Positions 9,203 to 17,279 of a stretch of DNA of 64,000 bases are shown here, piece after piece (position 1 is the first letter of the stretch; each line of letters starts with the position of its first letter). Source of the stretch: Streptomyces sp. NBC_01571. GTDB taxonomy: Bacteria; Actinomycetota; Actinomycetes; Streptomycetales; Streptomycetaceae. Below the pieces are notes generated by a model. That model searched no databases, had not been told where the DNA came from, and saw only the letters and a list, made by a program, of their open reading frames with translations. The stretch covers positions 6,138,001-6,202,000 of the forward strand of contig NZ_JAPEPZ010000001.1 of the NCBI RefSeq assembly GCF_026339875.1. The letters are read 5' to 3'. A program made the translations under genes and the position numbers.

Positions 9203-10138
9203 ATGATGATGAGCAGACGAATGGCCTGCCGAAGCGCGGTGGTGATGCTGGCGCTGCTGACGGTACTGCCCGCACAGACCGCCCTGGCCGACGCGGACGG
9301 CCCCCTGACGCCCGGCCCGGAGGCCCTGCTGGTGCCCGGCCGGGCGGCGGCCACGGGGTTCCTGGTGCCCGGCGTGGCGCCCGGCCCGCGCCTGTCGTGG
9401 CAGGGGCCGGCGGACACGCCGGACCAGATGCTCCCGCCGGAGGCATACACGCCGAGCGCCCGCGAGGACGCCGTGGAACCGCGGGATGCCACCGCCGAGG
9501 CGGACGCCCTGATCGAGTACGTCCCGCCGGCCGGCGCCGCCGACAGGGCCCTGTCGTGCAGCAGGCGGACCGGCCCCTACCAGCGCCAGGTCGAGCGCTG
9601 GCTGAAGCTGAGGGTGGACGGCCGGCAGTCCGGCGGCGACTGCCGCGCGATCCGGACGTTCCAGTCCCGCCACGGGATCAAGCCGATCACCGGTTTCGCC
9701 GGACCCGTGACCTGGGCCCGTATGCAGCTGCTGTCCGCGCGCAAGAACCCGAACGCGGCCGGGAAGTGCCCCGTCCGCTCCTCCCGCGTCGCCTGCGTGG
9801 ACCTGACCCGGCAGCTCACCTGGGTGCAGAAGGGGAAGAAGGTGCTGTGGGGACCGGTGCCGATGCGCAGCGGGCGGGCCGGGTACCGGACCAGGACCGG
9901 CCAGTTCAAGATCTACTGGAAGCACAAGAACCACTGGTCGACGCTGTACAACAGCCCCATGCCGTACAGCCAGTTCTTCAGCGGCGGCCAGGCCTTCCAC
10001 GCCATCTACGGCAGTGTCTACGACCGGCACGGCTCGTGGGGCTGCGTCAATCTGCGCCTCGCCGACGCCCGCTCGCTGTGGAACGTGCTCAGGAAGGGCG
10101 ACCGGGTGTCCGTGTGGGGCCACAGGGCCGGTACCTGA
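9203..10138 (+). CDS. Secreted L,D-transpeptidase with peptidoglycan-binding domain
   Basis: Probably cross-links peptidoglycan outside the membrane through meso-diaminopimelate. An N-terminal signal peptide (ACRSAVVMLALLTVLPAQTALA) precedes a linker. A PGBD1-like peptidoglycan-binding segment follows around YQRQVERWLKLRVDG to GPVTWARMQLL. The C-terminal YkuD domain contains the HGSWGCVNL active-site motif, with the catalytic Cys at about residue 281 of 311. ATG codons at 9203, 9206 and 9209 all fit; no clear ribosome-binding site decides among them, and a TTG at 9185 is possible. alr follows on the same strand, so two cell-wall functions sit together. Confidence 0.9.
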   Translation: MMMSRRMACRSAVVMLALLTVLPAQTALADADGPLTPGPEALLVPGRAAATGFLVPGVAPGPRLSWQGPADTPDQMLPPEAYTPSAREDAVEPRDATAEADALIEYVPPAGAADRALSCSRRTGPYQRQVERWLKLRVDGRQSGGDCRAIRTFQSRHGIKPITGFAGPVTWARMQLLSARKNPNAAGKCPVRSSRVACVDLTRQLTWVQKGKKVLWGPVPMRSGRAGYRTRTGQFKIYWKHKNHWSTLYNSPMPYSQFFSGGQAFHAIYGSVYDRHGSWGCVNLRLADARSLWNVLRKGDRVSVWGHRAGT

Positions 10139-10253
10139 CCGTCCGGCGTCGTCCGAGTCCGTGGGAGCCGGAGATCGTCCGAGACCGTGCGGGCCGCCCG
10201 AAGGGCACCGGCACAGGGGGGCCGTCGGACCCCTCTGAGACACTGGGGGCGCG

Positions 10254-11405
10254 ATGAACGAGACAGCACCGCTGCGCGCCCGCGCAGAGATCGACCTGGC
10301 CGCCCTGCGGGCCAACGTGCGGACCCTGCGCGCCCACGCGCCGTCCGCGGCCCTGATGGCCGTGGTCAAGTCCGACGCGTACGGCCACGGCGCGGTCCCG
10401 TGCGCCCGCGCGGCGCTGGAGGCCGGCGCCACCTGGCTCGGCACCGCCACCCCCGAGGAAGCCCTCGCCCTGCGGGCGGCGGGCATCCCGGGGCGCGTCA
10501 TGTGCTGGCTGTGGACCCCGGGGGGCCCCTGGCGGGAGGCCGTGGAGGCCGACCTCGACGTGTCGGTCAGCGGGATGTGGGCGCTGCGGGAGGTCGTCGC
10601 GGCGGCCACGGCCGCCGGTGTCCCGGCCCGTGTCCAGCTCAAGGCCGACACCGGGCTCGGACGCAGCGGCTGCCAGCCCGCCGACTGGCCCGAACTGGTC
10701 ACGGAGGCCCTGCGCGCCGAGGCCGGGGGACGCGTCCGGATCACCGGCCTCTGGTCGCACTTCGCCTGCGCCGACGAGCCGGGCCATCCCTCCGTGCGGG
10801 CCCAACTGACCCTGTTCCGCGAGATGGTGGCGTACGCCGAGGAGCGGGGCGTGCGCCCCGAGGTGCGGCACATCGCCAACTCGCCGGCCACGCTGACCCT
10901 GCCCGAGAGCCACTTCGACCTCGTCCGTACGGGGATCGCGGTCTACGGCATCTCGCCCAGCCCCGAGATCGGCACCCCGGCCGACTTCGGGCTGCGCCCG
11001 GTGATGACGCTGAGCGCGTCGCTGGCGCTGGTCAAGCACGTACCGGGGGGGCACGGCGTCAGTTACGGGCACCACTACGTCACTCCGGTCCCCACCACCC
11101 TCGGCCTGATCCCCGTCGGCTACGCGGACGGCATCCCCCGGCACGCCTCCGGTACCGGCCCGGTGCTGGTCGGGGGCAAATGGCGGACGGTCGCGGGCCG
11201 GGTCGCGATGGACCAGTTCGTGGTCGACCTCGGCGGGGACGAGCCGGAGCCCGGCACGGAGGCGGTCCTCTTCGGCCCGGGCGACCGCGGGGAGCCGACC
11301 GCCGAGGACTGGGCACGGGCGGCGGGCACGATCGCCTACGAAATCGTCACCCGGATCGGAACCCGGGTGCCGCGCGTACACGTGAACAGGGAACAGGACG
11401 GGTAA
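10254..11405 (+). CDS. alr: Alanine racemase
   Basis: PLP-dependent racemase supplying D-alanine for peptidoglycan. The 383-residue protein has the catalytic PLP lysine at residue 39 in VVKSDAYGHGA, and the second catalytic base region GYADGIPRHAS with the Tyr of the opposite-subunit active site, followed by VAMDQFVVD. Its length is typical (about 370-390). The start is ATG at 10254, about 115 bp after the L,D-transpeptidase. Downstream lie a trinucleotide-like repeat tract and an alpha/beta hydrolase gene, then tsaE, the order usually seen in Streptomyces. Confidence 0.96.
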   Translation: MNETAPLRARAEIDLAALRANVRTLRAHAPSAALMAVVKSDAYGHGAVPCARAALEAGATWLGTATPEEALALRAAGIPGRVMCWLWTPGGPWREAVEADLDVSVSGMWALREVVAAATAAGVPARVQLKADTGLGRSGCQPADWPELVTEALRAEAGGRVRITGLWSHFACADEPGHPSVRAQLTLFREMVAYAEERGVRPEVRHIANSPATLTLPESHFDLVRTGIAVYGISPSPEIGTPADFGLRPVMTLSASLALVKHVPGGHGVSYGHHYVTPVPTTLGLIPVGYADGIPRHASGTGPVLVGGKWRTVAGRVAMDQFVVDLGGDEPEPGTEAVLFGPGDRGEPTAEDWARAAGTIAYEIVTRIGTRVPRVHVNREQDG

Positions 11406-11490
11406 CCGCACAGAGTGCCCCGTGCAGGACAACAGGACATGCGGACCCCAGCGGGGGCGTCAGTCACAGCAGCACCAAGAGCACGACACG

Positions 11491-11535
11491 CACCACCAGC
11501 ACCACCAGCACCACCAGCACCACCAGCACCACCGA
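11491..11535 (+). repeat. 9-bp tandem repeat CACCACCAG, about 4.7 copies
   Basis: Consecutive copies of CACCACCAG start at 11491, 11500, 11509, 11518 and 11527 (the last diverges at its end). The tract lies in the 179-bp gap between alr and the hydrolase start, 50 bp upstream of the GTG at 11585. It is not inside a supported coding frame, because no start codon opens the hydrolase frame upstream of it. Confidence 0.9.
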
Positions 11536-11584
11536 TACCAACGGACGCATCAGTGGACGAGATCCCGGCGAAGAGGAGCGGTAC

Positions 11585-12823
11585 GTGAGCGAGAGCAGCG
11601 CGGAGGCCGTGACGGACGTCGCCGCGGCGGCCGTCGCCTCCGCCGCCGGGAGCTGGCGCAAGGCCGGTATCGCCGGCGTCGCCATAGGCGTGGTCGCCGC
11701 GGGCGCCGCGGCCGGAGTCGCCATAGAGAGGCTCACGGTCGGCCGCGGCATGCGGAACAAGGCGCGGCTCGCGCTCGACTCGACCGGCCCGTACGGCTCC
11801 CTGCGCGGTACCCCGGGCAAGGCGTACGCGGACGACGGCACCGAGCTGTACTACGAGGTGGACGACATCGAGCAGGACGTCACGTTCACCCCGCGCCGCC
11901 GCCGGCTCTTCGGACGCAAGGCCCCGGCTCCCGTCACGGTCGTCTTCTGCCACGGCTACTGCCTCAACCAGGACTCCTGGCACTTCCAGCGGGCCGCGCT
12001 GCGCGGGGTGGTGCGCACGGTGCACTGGGACCAGCGCAGTCACGGCCGCTCCGGGCGCGGGGTCGCCCAGTCGAAGGACGGCACGCCGGTCACCATCGAC
12101 CAGCTCGGCCGCGACCTGAAGGCCGTCATCGACGCCGCCGCGCCCGAGGGGTCGGTCGTGCTGGTCGGGCACTCGATGGGCGGCATGACCGTCATGGCCC
12201 TCGCCGACCAGTACCCCGAGCTGATCAGGGACCGGGTCGTCGCCGCCGCCCTCGTCGGTACGTCGTCGGGGCGGCTCGGCGAGGTCAACTTCGGGCTGCC
12301 CGTCGCGGGCGTCAACGTGGTACGGCGGGTGCTGCCCGGGGTGCTGAAGGCGCTCGGTCAGCAGGCCGCCCTGGTGGAGCGCGGGCGGCGGGCCACGGCC
12401 GACCTGTTCGCGGGCATCATCAAGCGGTACTCGTTCGCCTCCCGGGACGTCGACCCGGCCATCGCGCGGTTCGCCGAACGGATGATCGAGGGCACGCCGA
12501 TCGACGTGGTCGCGGAGTTCTACCCGGCCTTCACCGACCACGACAAGACCGAGGCGCTGGCGCGCTTCGCCGATCTGCCGGTGCTGGTGCTGGCCGGCGT
12601 CGGGGACATGGTGACGCCGAGCGAGCACAGCGAGGCGATCGCCGACCTGCTGCCGGACGCCGAGCTGGTGCTCGTACCGGACGCCGGACACCTGGTCATG
12701 CTGGAGCGCCCCGAGGTGGTCATGGACCGCGTCGCCGACCTTCTGATGCGCGCGGGCGCCGTCCCGGCAGGGGCTACCGTGGGTGGCTATGGAAGCACCA
12801 ACAGCACCGCACAACCCGGCTGA
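11585..12823 (+). CDS. Alpha/beta hydrolase with N-terminal membrane anchor
   Basis: A 412-residue protein of the alpha/beta hydrolase fold; substrate unknown. An N-terminal hydrophobic segment (about residues 25-45, GIAGVAIGVVAAGAAAGVAI) suggests a membrane anchor or signal. The hydrolase body has the oxyanion region VFCHGYCLNQDSWHF, the nucleophile elbow GHSMGG with Ser197, and a C-terminal acid and His region (LVLAGVGDMVTPSEHSE, PDAGHLVMLERPE). I chose GTG at 11585 because of the GAAGAGGAG site just upstream. It overlaps the start of tsaE by about 35 bp, which implies translational coupling; this hydrolase commonly sits between alr and tsaE in Streptomyces. Confidence 0.85.
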   Translation: MSESSAEAVTDVAAAAVASAAGSWRKAGIAGVAIGVVAAGAAAGVAIERLTVGRGMRNKARLALDSTGPYGSLRGTPGKAYADDGTELYYEVDDIEQDVTFTPRRRRLFGRKAPAPVTVVFCHGYCLNQDSWHFQRAALRGVVRTVHWDQRSHGRSGRGVAQSKDGTPVTIDQLGRDLKAVIDAAAPEGSVVLVGHSMGGMTVMALADQYPELIRDRVVAAALVGTSSGRLGEVNFGLPVAGVNVVRRVLPGVLKALGQQAALVERGRRATADLFAGIIKRYSFASRDVDPAIARFAERMIEGTPIDVVAEFYPAFTDHDKTEALARFADLPVLVLAGVGDMVTPSEHSEAIADLLPDAELVLVPDAGHLVMLERPEVVMDRVADLLMRAGAVPAGATVGGYGSTNSTAQPG

Positions 12824-13322
12824 GCCCGCCGCCGCGCGGGCCGGCGTCCACGTCACCGTCAACTCGCCCGAACAGATGCGGGAGCTGGGCCTTCACCTGG
12901 CCGAGCTGCTGCGCGCGGGCGATCTGGTGATGCTCAACGGGGAACTCGGCGCGGGCAAGACGACTCTGACCCGCGGACTCGGCGAGGGGCTGGGCGTGCG
13001 GGGCGCGGTCACGTCCCCGACGTTCGTCATCGCCCGCGTGCACCCCTCCCTGGTCGACGGTCCGCCGCTCGTGCACGTGGACGCGTACCGGCTGGGCGGC
13101 GGGCTCGACGAGATGGAGGACCTCGACCTCGACGTGTCGCTCTCCGACTCGGTGATCGTCGTGGAGTGGGGCGAGGGCAAGGTCGAGGAGCTGACTGACG
13201 ACCGCCTGCACGTCGTCATCCACCGGGCGGTGGGCGACACCACGGACGAGGTACGGCACGTCACGCTGACCGGGCTCGGCGCGCGCTGGGCGAGCGCCGA
13301 CCTGAACGTGCTCACGGTGTAG
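12789..13322 (+). CDS. tsaE: tRNA threonylcarbamoyladenosine biosynthesis ATPase TsaE
   Basis: ATPase required with TsaB and TsaD to make t6A at position 37 of ANN-decoding tRNAs. The P-loop GELGAGKTTLTRGL is clear, followed by TSPTFVIARVH, the Walker-B-like VHVDAYRLGG segment and the VVEWGEGKVE motif, all typical of the family. The product is about 177 residues from ATG 12789; GTG 12783 would add two. The gene starts inside the end of the hydrolase gene. Its partners tsaB and tsaD lie 1.4-2.5 kb downstream, separated by a repeat array and a convergent small gene. Confidence 0.95.
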   Translation: MEAPTAPHNPAEPAAARAGVHVTVNSPEQMRELGLHLAELLRAGDLVMLNGELGAGKTTLTRGLGEGLGVRGAVTSPTFVIARVHPSLVDGPPLVHVDAYRLGGGLDEMEDLDLDVSLSDSVIVVEWGEGKVEELTDDRLHVVIHRAVGDTTDEVRHVTLTGLGARWASADLNVLTV

Positions 13323-13434
13323 CCCCCGGCTTCAGGTTTCGACGCGGGGCCGTGCGTTCGCACGGGTTCCGACAAGTCGTCGGCAAGATGTTGCGTTCGG
13401 CATCCCGGCCGTGGTCACATGGAGATCAGGTCGT

Positions 13435-13452
13435 AGTTAGGTGTACCTAACT
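13435..13452. promoter_or_regulatory. 18-bp palindrome, candidate operator
   Basis: AGTTAGGT at 13435-13442 and its exact complement ACCTAACT at 13445-13452 are separated by GT. It sits 29 bp upstream of the small gene at 13482 in an AT-richer pocket. It shares half-sites with DmdR/IdeR iron boxes, but the spacing (2 rather than 7 bp) does not fit them. The regulator is unknown. Confidence 0.55.
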
Positions 13453-13481
13453 GCTTGCCCCCGAAGCCCCAGGAGGCGTCC

Positions 13482-13670
13482 ATGTCGGCATCAGAACGTG
13501 ACGGGCGCGACCTGCCGGCGCAGCAGGCGGGTGCGGTGGCCGGGGTGTCGATGCGGGATCTGCTGGCGTCGTGCGCCGCCGCCGAGGCGGTGTCGAGGCC
13601 GCCGCGGGCGCCGCGGGCGCCGGTGTCCGAGGCCGGTCGGGGGGACGAGCGGTCCCGTAGCGCAGCGTAG
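13482..13670 (+). CDS. Small conserved-type hypothetical protein
   Basis: A 62-residue product with no family I can name. It is hydrophilic, with an amphipathic middle (AGVSMRDLLASCAAAEAVS) and an Arg/Pro-rich C-terminus. A strong AGGAGG ribosome-binding site at 13471-13476 lies 5 bp from the ATG, and an 18-bp palindrome lies just upstream, so it looks like a real, regulated gene rather than chance. It follows tsaE by 160 bp. It has no signal peptide or membrane segment. Confidence 0.6.
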   Translation: MSASERDGRDLPAQQAGAVAGVSMRDLLASCAAAEAVSRPPRAPRAPVSEAGRGDERSRSAA

Positions 13671-13715
13671 GGCTCCGCCGGGCCTGGGTGCGCCGGTGTG
13701 CGGGTGCGTGTGACT

Positions 13716-13970
13716 GTGCGGGTGGGGTGTGGCTGGGTGCGCGGTTCCCCGCGCCCCTGGTGGGGCGCTGTCACTGGGCGTGGATTGCTCGTCGAGGCGG
13801 TCTCGTGTGCCTGTGCGGGTGGGGTGTGGCTGGGTGCGCGGCCCCGCGCCCCTGGTGGGGCGCTGTCACTGGGCGTGGATTGCTCGTCGAGGCGGTCTCG
13901 TGTGCCTGTGCGGGTGGGGTGTGGCTGCGTGCGCGGTTCCCCGCGCCCCTGGTGGGGCGCTCTGCTGGGC
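13716..13970 (+). repeat. Direct-repeat array, 95-97 bp unit, about 2.6 copies
   Basis: Copies begin with GTGCGGGTGGGGTGTGGCTG at 13716, 13813 and 13908; the third is shorter. Each unit contains two overlapping dyads: GCGCGG with CCGCGC, and GCGCCCC with GGGGCGC. These cannot both form fully. The middle copy lacks a few bases of the first dyad. The array fills most of 13671-13999, between the 62-residue gene and the convergent gene ending at 14000. I see no gene in it; it probably also acts as a bidirectional terminator. Confidence 0.85.
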
Positions 13971-13999
13971 GTCGGTTGCTCGGTGACGGTCGGGTGGGG

Positions 14000-14551
14000 C
14001 TACTGGATGACGACGACCTTGACGCCGACCGTCGCGAACGTCCACATCGCGTCGCCGTCGGCGCGGGACTCGCGGATGCCGCCGAGCCTCTTCGCCGGGT
14101 CGGGGGCGGACGTCGAGCCGTCCGTGGCCGCGCTGAAGCCGATCACGACGCCGTCGACCACGCTGAACCGCACGACGTGCTCGATCTGCGCGCCGTCCGA
14201 TCCGGTGACGGTCCTGCCGCGTGAGGTGACGGCGTACGTGCCCACGACCGGGTCCAGGGTGCCGGGCGTGACCGCGAAGGTGCGCTGGGTCTTGTTGTTC
14301 TCCCCGACCAGCCACACACGGTCGTCGTCGATCGAGTAGACGACCCGCTCGCCGGTGCCGGAGTCGCCGGGCAGCGCCACCGGGTTCTTCCGGTCCCGGG
14401 GTGCCTTCGTGAAGGCCTTGGGGGACGTGCCCGCGCGGGGCCCGGCCAGCTGGTCAGGCGCGTTCGCCGACGCCTGGTAGGCGAGGAAGCCGACCACGGC
14501 GACAGCCGTGGCGGTGAGCCCGGCCACGAATCCCGAGCTGCTCCTGGCCAC
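14000..14551 (-). CDS. Hypothetical membrane-anchored protein
   Basis: A 183-residue protein of unknown function. A single N-terminal hydrophobic segment (GFVAGLTATAVAVVGFLAYQ, about residues 7-26) is followed by an extracytoplasmic region rich in beta-type sequence (ERVVYSIDDDRVWLVGENNK, RTFAVTPGTLDPVVGTYAVT) ending VGVKVVVIQ. The topology suggests a small anchored protein facing outward. I chose GTG at 14551 because GAGAGG lies 9 nt upstream. It is convergent with the 62-residue gene across the repeat array, and divergent from tsaB across about 130 bp. Confidence 0.75.
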   Translation of the reverse strand: MARSSSGFVAGLTATAVAVVGFLAYQASANAPDQLAGPRAGTSPKAFTKAPRDRKNPVALPGDSGTGERVVYSIDDDRVWLVGENNKTQRTFAVTPGTLDPVVGTYAVTSRGRTVTGSDGAQIEHVVRFSVVDGVVIGFSAATDGSTSAPDPAKRLGGIRESRADGDAMWTFATVGVKVVVIQ

Positions 14552-14683
14552 CTTGTGCCACCTCTCGTACCTTGATCGCGCCCAGTATGTCCTGTGTGGT
14601 GACGGTAGCAGCACGGGTCCGGCAGACCACGGCGGCCGTGCTCCGGTCCGCCGGACACCCCCCGGGCGCCGTACGCTGTTTGC

Positions 14684-15331
14684 GTGCTCTTGCTCGCTCT
14701 GGATACCGCCACCCCCGCCGTGACCGTCGCCCTGCACGACGGCACGTCCGTCATCGCCTCGTCGAGCCAGGTGGACGCGCGCCGGCACGGAGAGCTGTTG
14801 CTGCCCGCCGTCGACCGCGTGCTCGCCGCGGCCGGTCTGCGGCTCGACGCCGTCACCGGTGTCGTCGTCGGCGTCGGCCCCGGCCCGTACACGGGGCTGC
14901 GCGTCGGCCTCATGACCGCCGACACCTTCGGCCTCGCGCTCGGCGTCCCGGTGCACGGCCTGTGCACCCTCGACGGGCTCGCCTACGCCGCCGACATCGA
15001 CGGCCCCTTCGTCGTCGCGACGGACGCGCGGCGCAAGGAGGTGTACTGGGCCCGGTACGCCGACTCGCGCACCCGCGTCTCCGAGCCCGCCGTCGACCGG
15101 CCCGGCGACCTCGCCCTCGACGGCCTGCCCGCCGTCGGCGCGGGCGCCCTGCTCTACCCCGACACCTTCCCGGACGCCCGCGCGCCCGAGCACGTCTCGG
15201 CGGCCGCGCTCGCGTCGCTGGCGGCGGAGCGGCTGGCCGCGGGCGAGGAGCTGGAGCCGCCCCGGCCGCTCTACCTGCGCCGCCCGGACGCCCAGGTGCC
15301 CAAGAACTACAAGGTGGTCACCCCCAAGTGA
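14684..15331 (+). CDS. tsaB: tRNA threonylcarbamoyladenosine biosynthesis protein TsaB
   Basis: Non-catalytic partner of TsaD in t6A formation, an ASKHA-fold protein. The product is 215 residues and starts MLLLALDTATPAVTVAL, the family N-terminus, with GVVVGVGPGPYTGLRVG as the second signature. The start is GTG at 14684. Its stop (TGA 15329-15331) overlaps the GTG start of rimI as GTGA, giving translational coupling. The order tsaB-rimI-tsaD is conserved in many bacteria. Confidence 0.95.
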   Translation: MLLLALDTATPAVTVALHDGTSVIASSSQVDARRHGELLLPAVDRVLAAAGLRLDAVTGVVVGVGPGPYTGLRVGLMTADTFGLALGVPVHGLCTLDGLAYAADIDGPFVVATDARRKEVYWARYADSRTRVSEPAVDRPGDLALDGLPAVGAGALLYPDTFPDARAPEHVSAAALASLAAERLAAGEELEPPRPLYLRRPDAQVPKNYKVVTPK

Positions 15332-15831
15332 CCGTCGTGCTGCGCGAGATGCGCTGGTGGGACATCAATCCCGTCCTGGAGCTGGAGAAGGACCTCTTTC
15401 CCGAGGACGCCTGGTCGCGGGGGATGTTCTGGTCCGAGCTGGCCCACGCCCGCGGGCCGGAGGCGACCCGTCGGTACGTGGTCGCCCTCGACGGTGACCG
15501 GCTCGTCGGGTACGCGGGGCTCGCCGCCGCCGGTGACCTCGGCGACGTGCAGACGATCGCCGTCCGCCGCGAGCAGTGGGGCACCGGCCTCGGCGCCCGG
15601 CTGCTGGCCGAACTGCTGCGGGCCGCGACCGCGTTCGAGTGCGCCGAGGTGATGCTCGAGTGCCGCGTCGACAACGTACGCGCGCAGAAGCTGTACGAGC
15701 GCTTCGGCTTCGAACCCATCGGCTTCCGGCGCGGCTACTACCAGCCGGGGAACGTCGACGCCCTGGTGATGCGCCTCAACGACCCTTCCACCTCAGTAAA
15801 CGGCGTACAAGGAACCGAGATCAATGGCTGA
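15328..15831 (+). CDS. rimI: Ribosomal-protein-S18-alanine N-acetyltransferase-like GNAT
   Basis: GNAT acetyltransferase of the RimI type. The 167-residue product has the family's N-terminal [20 protein letters not shown], the acetyl-CoA loop [19 protein letters not shown] (Q/R-x-x-G-x-G/A pattern), and the C-terminal [20 protein letters not shown] block. The start GTG at 15328 overlaps the tsaB stop, and the stop overlaps the tsaD start. The family acetylates the N-terminus of S18 in E. coli, but in actinobacteria specificity may be broader; the name follows the context. Confidence 0.92.
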   Translation: MTVVLREMRWWDINPVLELEKDLFPEDAWSRGMFWSELAHARGPEATRRYVVALDGDRLVGYAGLAAAGDLGDVQTIAVRREQWGTGLGARLLAELLRAATAFECAEVMLECRVDNVRAQKLYERFGFEPIGFRRGYYQPGNVDALVMRLNDPSTSVNGVQGTEING

Positions 15832-16927
15832 CGAACCGCTCGTCCTCGGCATCGAGACCTCCTGCGACGAGACCGGCGTCGGCATCGTCCGCGGCACCAC
15901 CCTGCTCGCGGACGCCATCGCGTCCAGTGTCGACGAGCACGCCCGCTTCGGCGGGGTCGTGCCGGAGGTCGCCTCCCGCGCGCACCTCGAGGCGATGGTG
16001 CCGACCATCGAGCGCGCCCTGAAGGACGCGGGGGTGAGCGCCCGTGACCTCGACGGGATCGCGGTGACCGCGGGGCCCGGACTCGCCGGCGCGCTGCTCG
16101 TCGGCGTCTCGGCGGCGAAGGCGTACGCGTACGCCCTGGGGAAGCCGCTGTACGGCGTCAACCACCTCGCCTCGCACATCTGCGTGGACCAGCTGGAGCA
16201 CGGCGCGCTGCCGGAACCGACGATGGCGCTGCTGGTCTCGGGCGGCCACTCCTCGCTGCTCCTGTCCACCGACATCACCTCGGACGTCCGTCCGATGGGC
16301 GCGACCATCGACGACGCGGCGGGCGAGGCCTTCGACAAGATCGCACGCGTGCTGAACCTCGGCTTCCCCGGCGGTCCGGTCATCGACCGGTACGCCAGGG
16401 AGGGCGACCCGCGGGCCATCGCCTTCCCGCGCGGGCTCACCGGGCCGCGCGACCCGGCGTACGACTTCTCCTTCTCCGGTCTGAAGACCGCCGTGGCCCG
16501 CTGGATCGAGGCGAAGCGGGCGGCGGGTGAGGAGGTGCCGGTGCGCGACGTGGCCGCGTCCTTCCAGGAGGCGGTGGTGGACGTGCTGACCCGCAAGGCC
16601 GTACGGGCCTGCAAGGACCAGGGGGTCGACCACCTGATGATCGGCGGCGGTGTGGCCGCGAACTCCCGGCTGCGCGTCCTGGCCCAGGAGCGCTGCGAGG
16701 CCGCCGGGATCCGGCTGCGGGTGCCCCGGCCGAAGCTGTGCACGGACAACGGCGCGATGGTGGCCGCGCTCGGCGCCGAGATGGTCGCCCGCAACCGCGC
16801 CGCGTCCGACTGGGACCTGTCCGCGGACTCGTCCCTGCCGGTGACCGATCCGCACGTGCCGGGGCACGGTCACCCGCACACGCACGATCACGTGCACGAG
16901 GTCTCGAAGGAGAACCTCTACCCGTGA
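15824..16927 (+). CDS. tsaD: tRNA N6-adenosine threonylcarbamoyltransferase TsaD
   Basis: Catalytic subunit that transfers threonylcarbamoyl to A37 of tRNA. The 367-residue protein has the N-terminal [14 protein letters not shown], the metal-ligand motif NHLASH with His114 and His118, the SGGHSSLLL nucleotide loop and [11 protein letters not shown]. Its C-terminus is unusual: after residue 340 it has a His-rich tail ([16 protein letters not shown]) beyond the usual end of the domain. The ATG at 15824 overlaps rimI by 8 bp, and the stop overlaps the next gene as GTGA. Confidence 0.97.
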   Translation: MADEPLVLGIETSCDETGVGIVRGTTLLADAIASSVDEHARFGGVVPEVASRAHLEAMVPTIERALKDAGVSARDLDGIAVTAGPGLAGALLVGVSAAKAYAYALGKPLYGVNHLASHICVDQLEHGALPEPTMALLVSGGHSSLLLSTDITSDVRPMGATIDDAAGEAFDKIARVLNLGFPGGPVIDRYAREGDPRAIAFPRGLTGPRDPAYDFSFSGLKTAVARWIEAKRAAGEEVPVRDVAASFQEAVVDVLTRKAVRACKDQGVDHLMIGGGVAANSRLRVLAQERCEAAGIRLRVPRPKLCTDNGAMVAALGAEMVARNRAASDWDLSADSSLPVTDPHVPGHGHPHTHDHVHEVSKENLYP

Positions 16928-17181
16928 CCGTCGCGCTGATGTGGGAGGCCCGTGCCGTGGCCGGCCGGGGTGGGGACCTGCTCGCCTGGGTGCGGCGGCA
17001 GGAGAGCGCGGGGGAGCCGGTCCGGCGCGAGATCCTGCGGGCGCCGCAGGACCGGGTCCTCGTCATCACCTGGTGGGACGCCGACTACGACGCGGACCTG
17101 CCCGAACTGCCCGAGCCGGACGGCGATTTGGTGACCCGTGCCGTCCACCGGTGGCGGTTCGAGTCCGTGCCGGAGGACTGA
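16924..17181 (+). CDS. Small hypothetical protein encoded after tsaD
   Basis: An 85-residue product I cannot assign to a family. It begins [20 protein letters not shown] and contains [20 protein letters not shown], an alternating pattern that could form a small alpha/beta or ferredoxin-like fold. The GTG start at 16924 overlaps the tsaD stop by 4 bp, so it is probably translationally coupled to the t6A genes and the last gene of the operon. It has no signal peptide or membrane segment. The overlap and the intact codon pattern make a real gene likely. Confidence 0.7.
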   Translation: MTVALMWEARAVAGRGGDLLAWVRRQESAGEPVRREILRAPQDRVLVITWWDADYDADLPELPEPDGDLVTRAVHRWRFESVPED

Positions 17182-17279
17182 CCGGGGCCGGTGCGGTCCG
17201 CCGACCGCCCCCGGTTGGCCGGTGACGGTCGGCGCCCGGACACCCTCGGAAGGCTTCCCGCCTGTGTCCGCGCGGTGCC

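Noticed and set aside
13435..13452. DmdR/IdeR iron box
   Set aside because: Half-sites match in part, but the two are only 2 bp apart; the iron box needs a 19-bp frame.
13716..13970. CRISPR array
   Set aside because: The units are 95-97 bp direct repeats without unique spacers, and there is no cas gene nearby.
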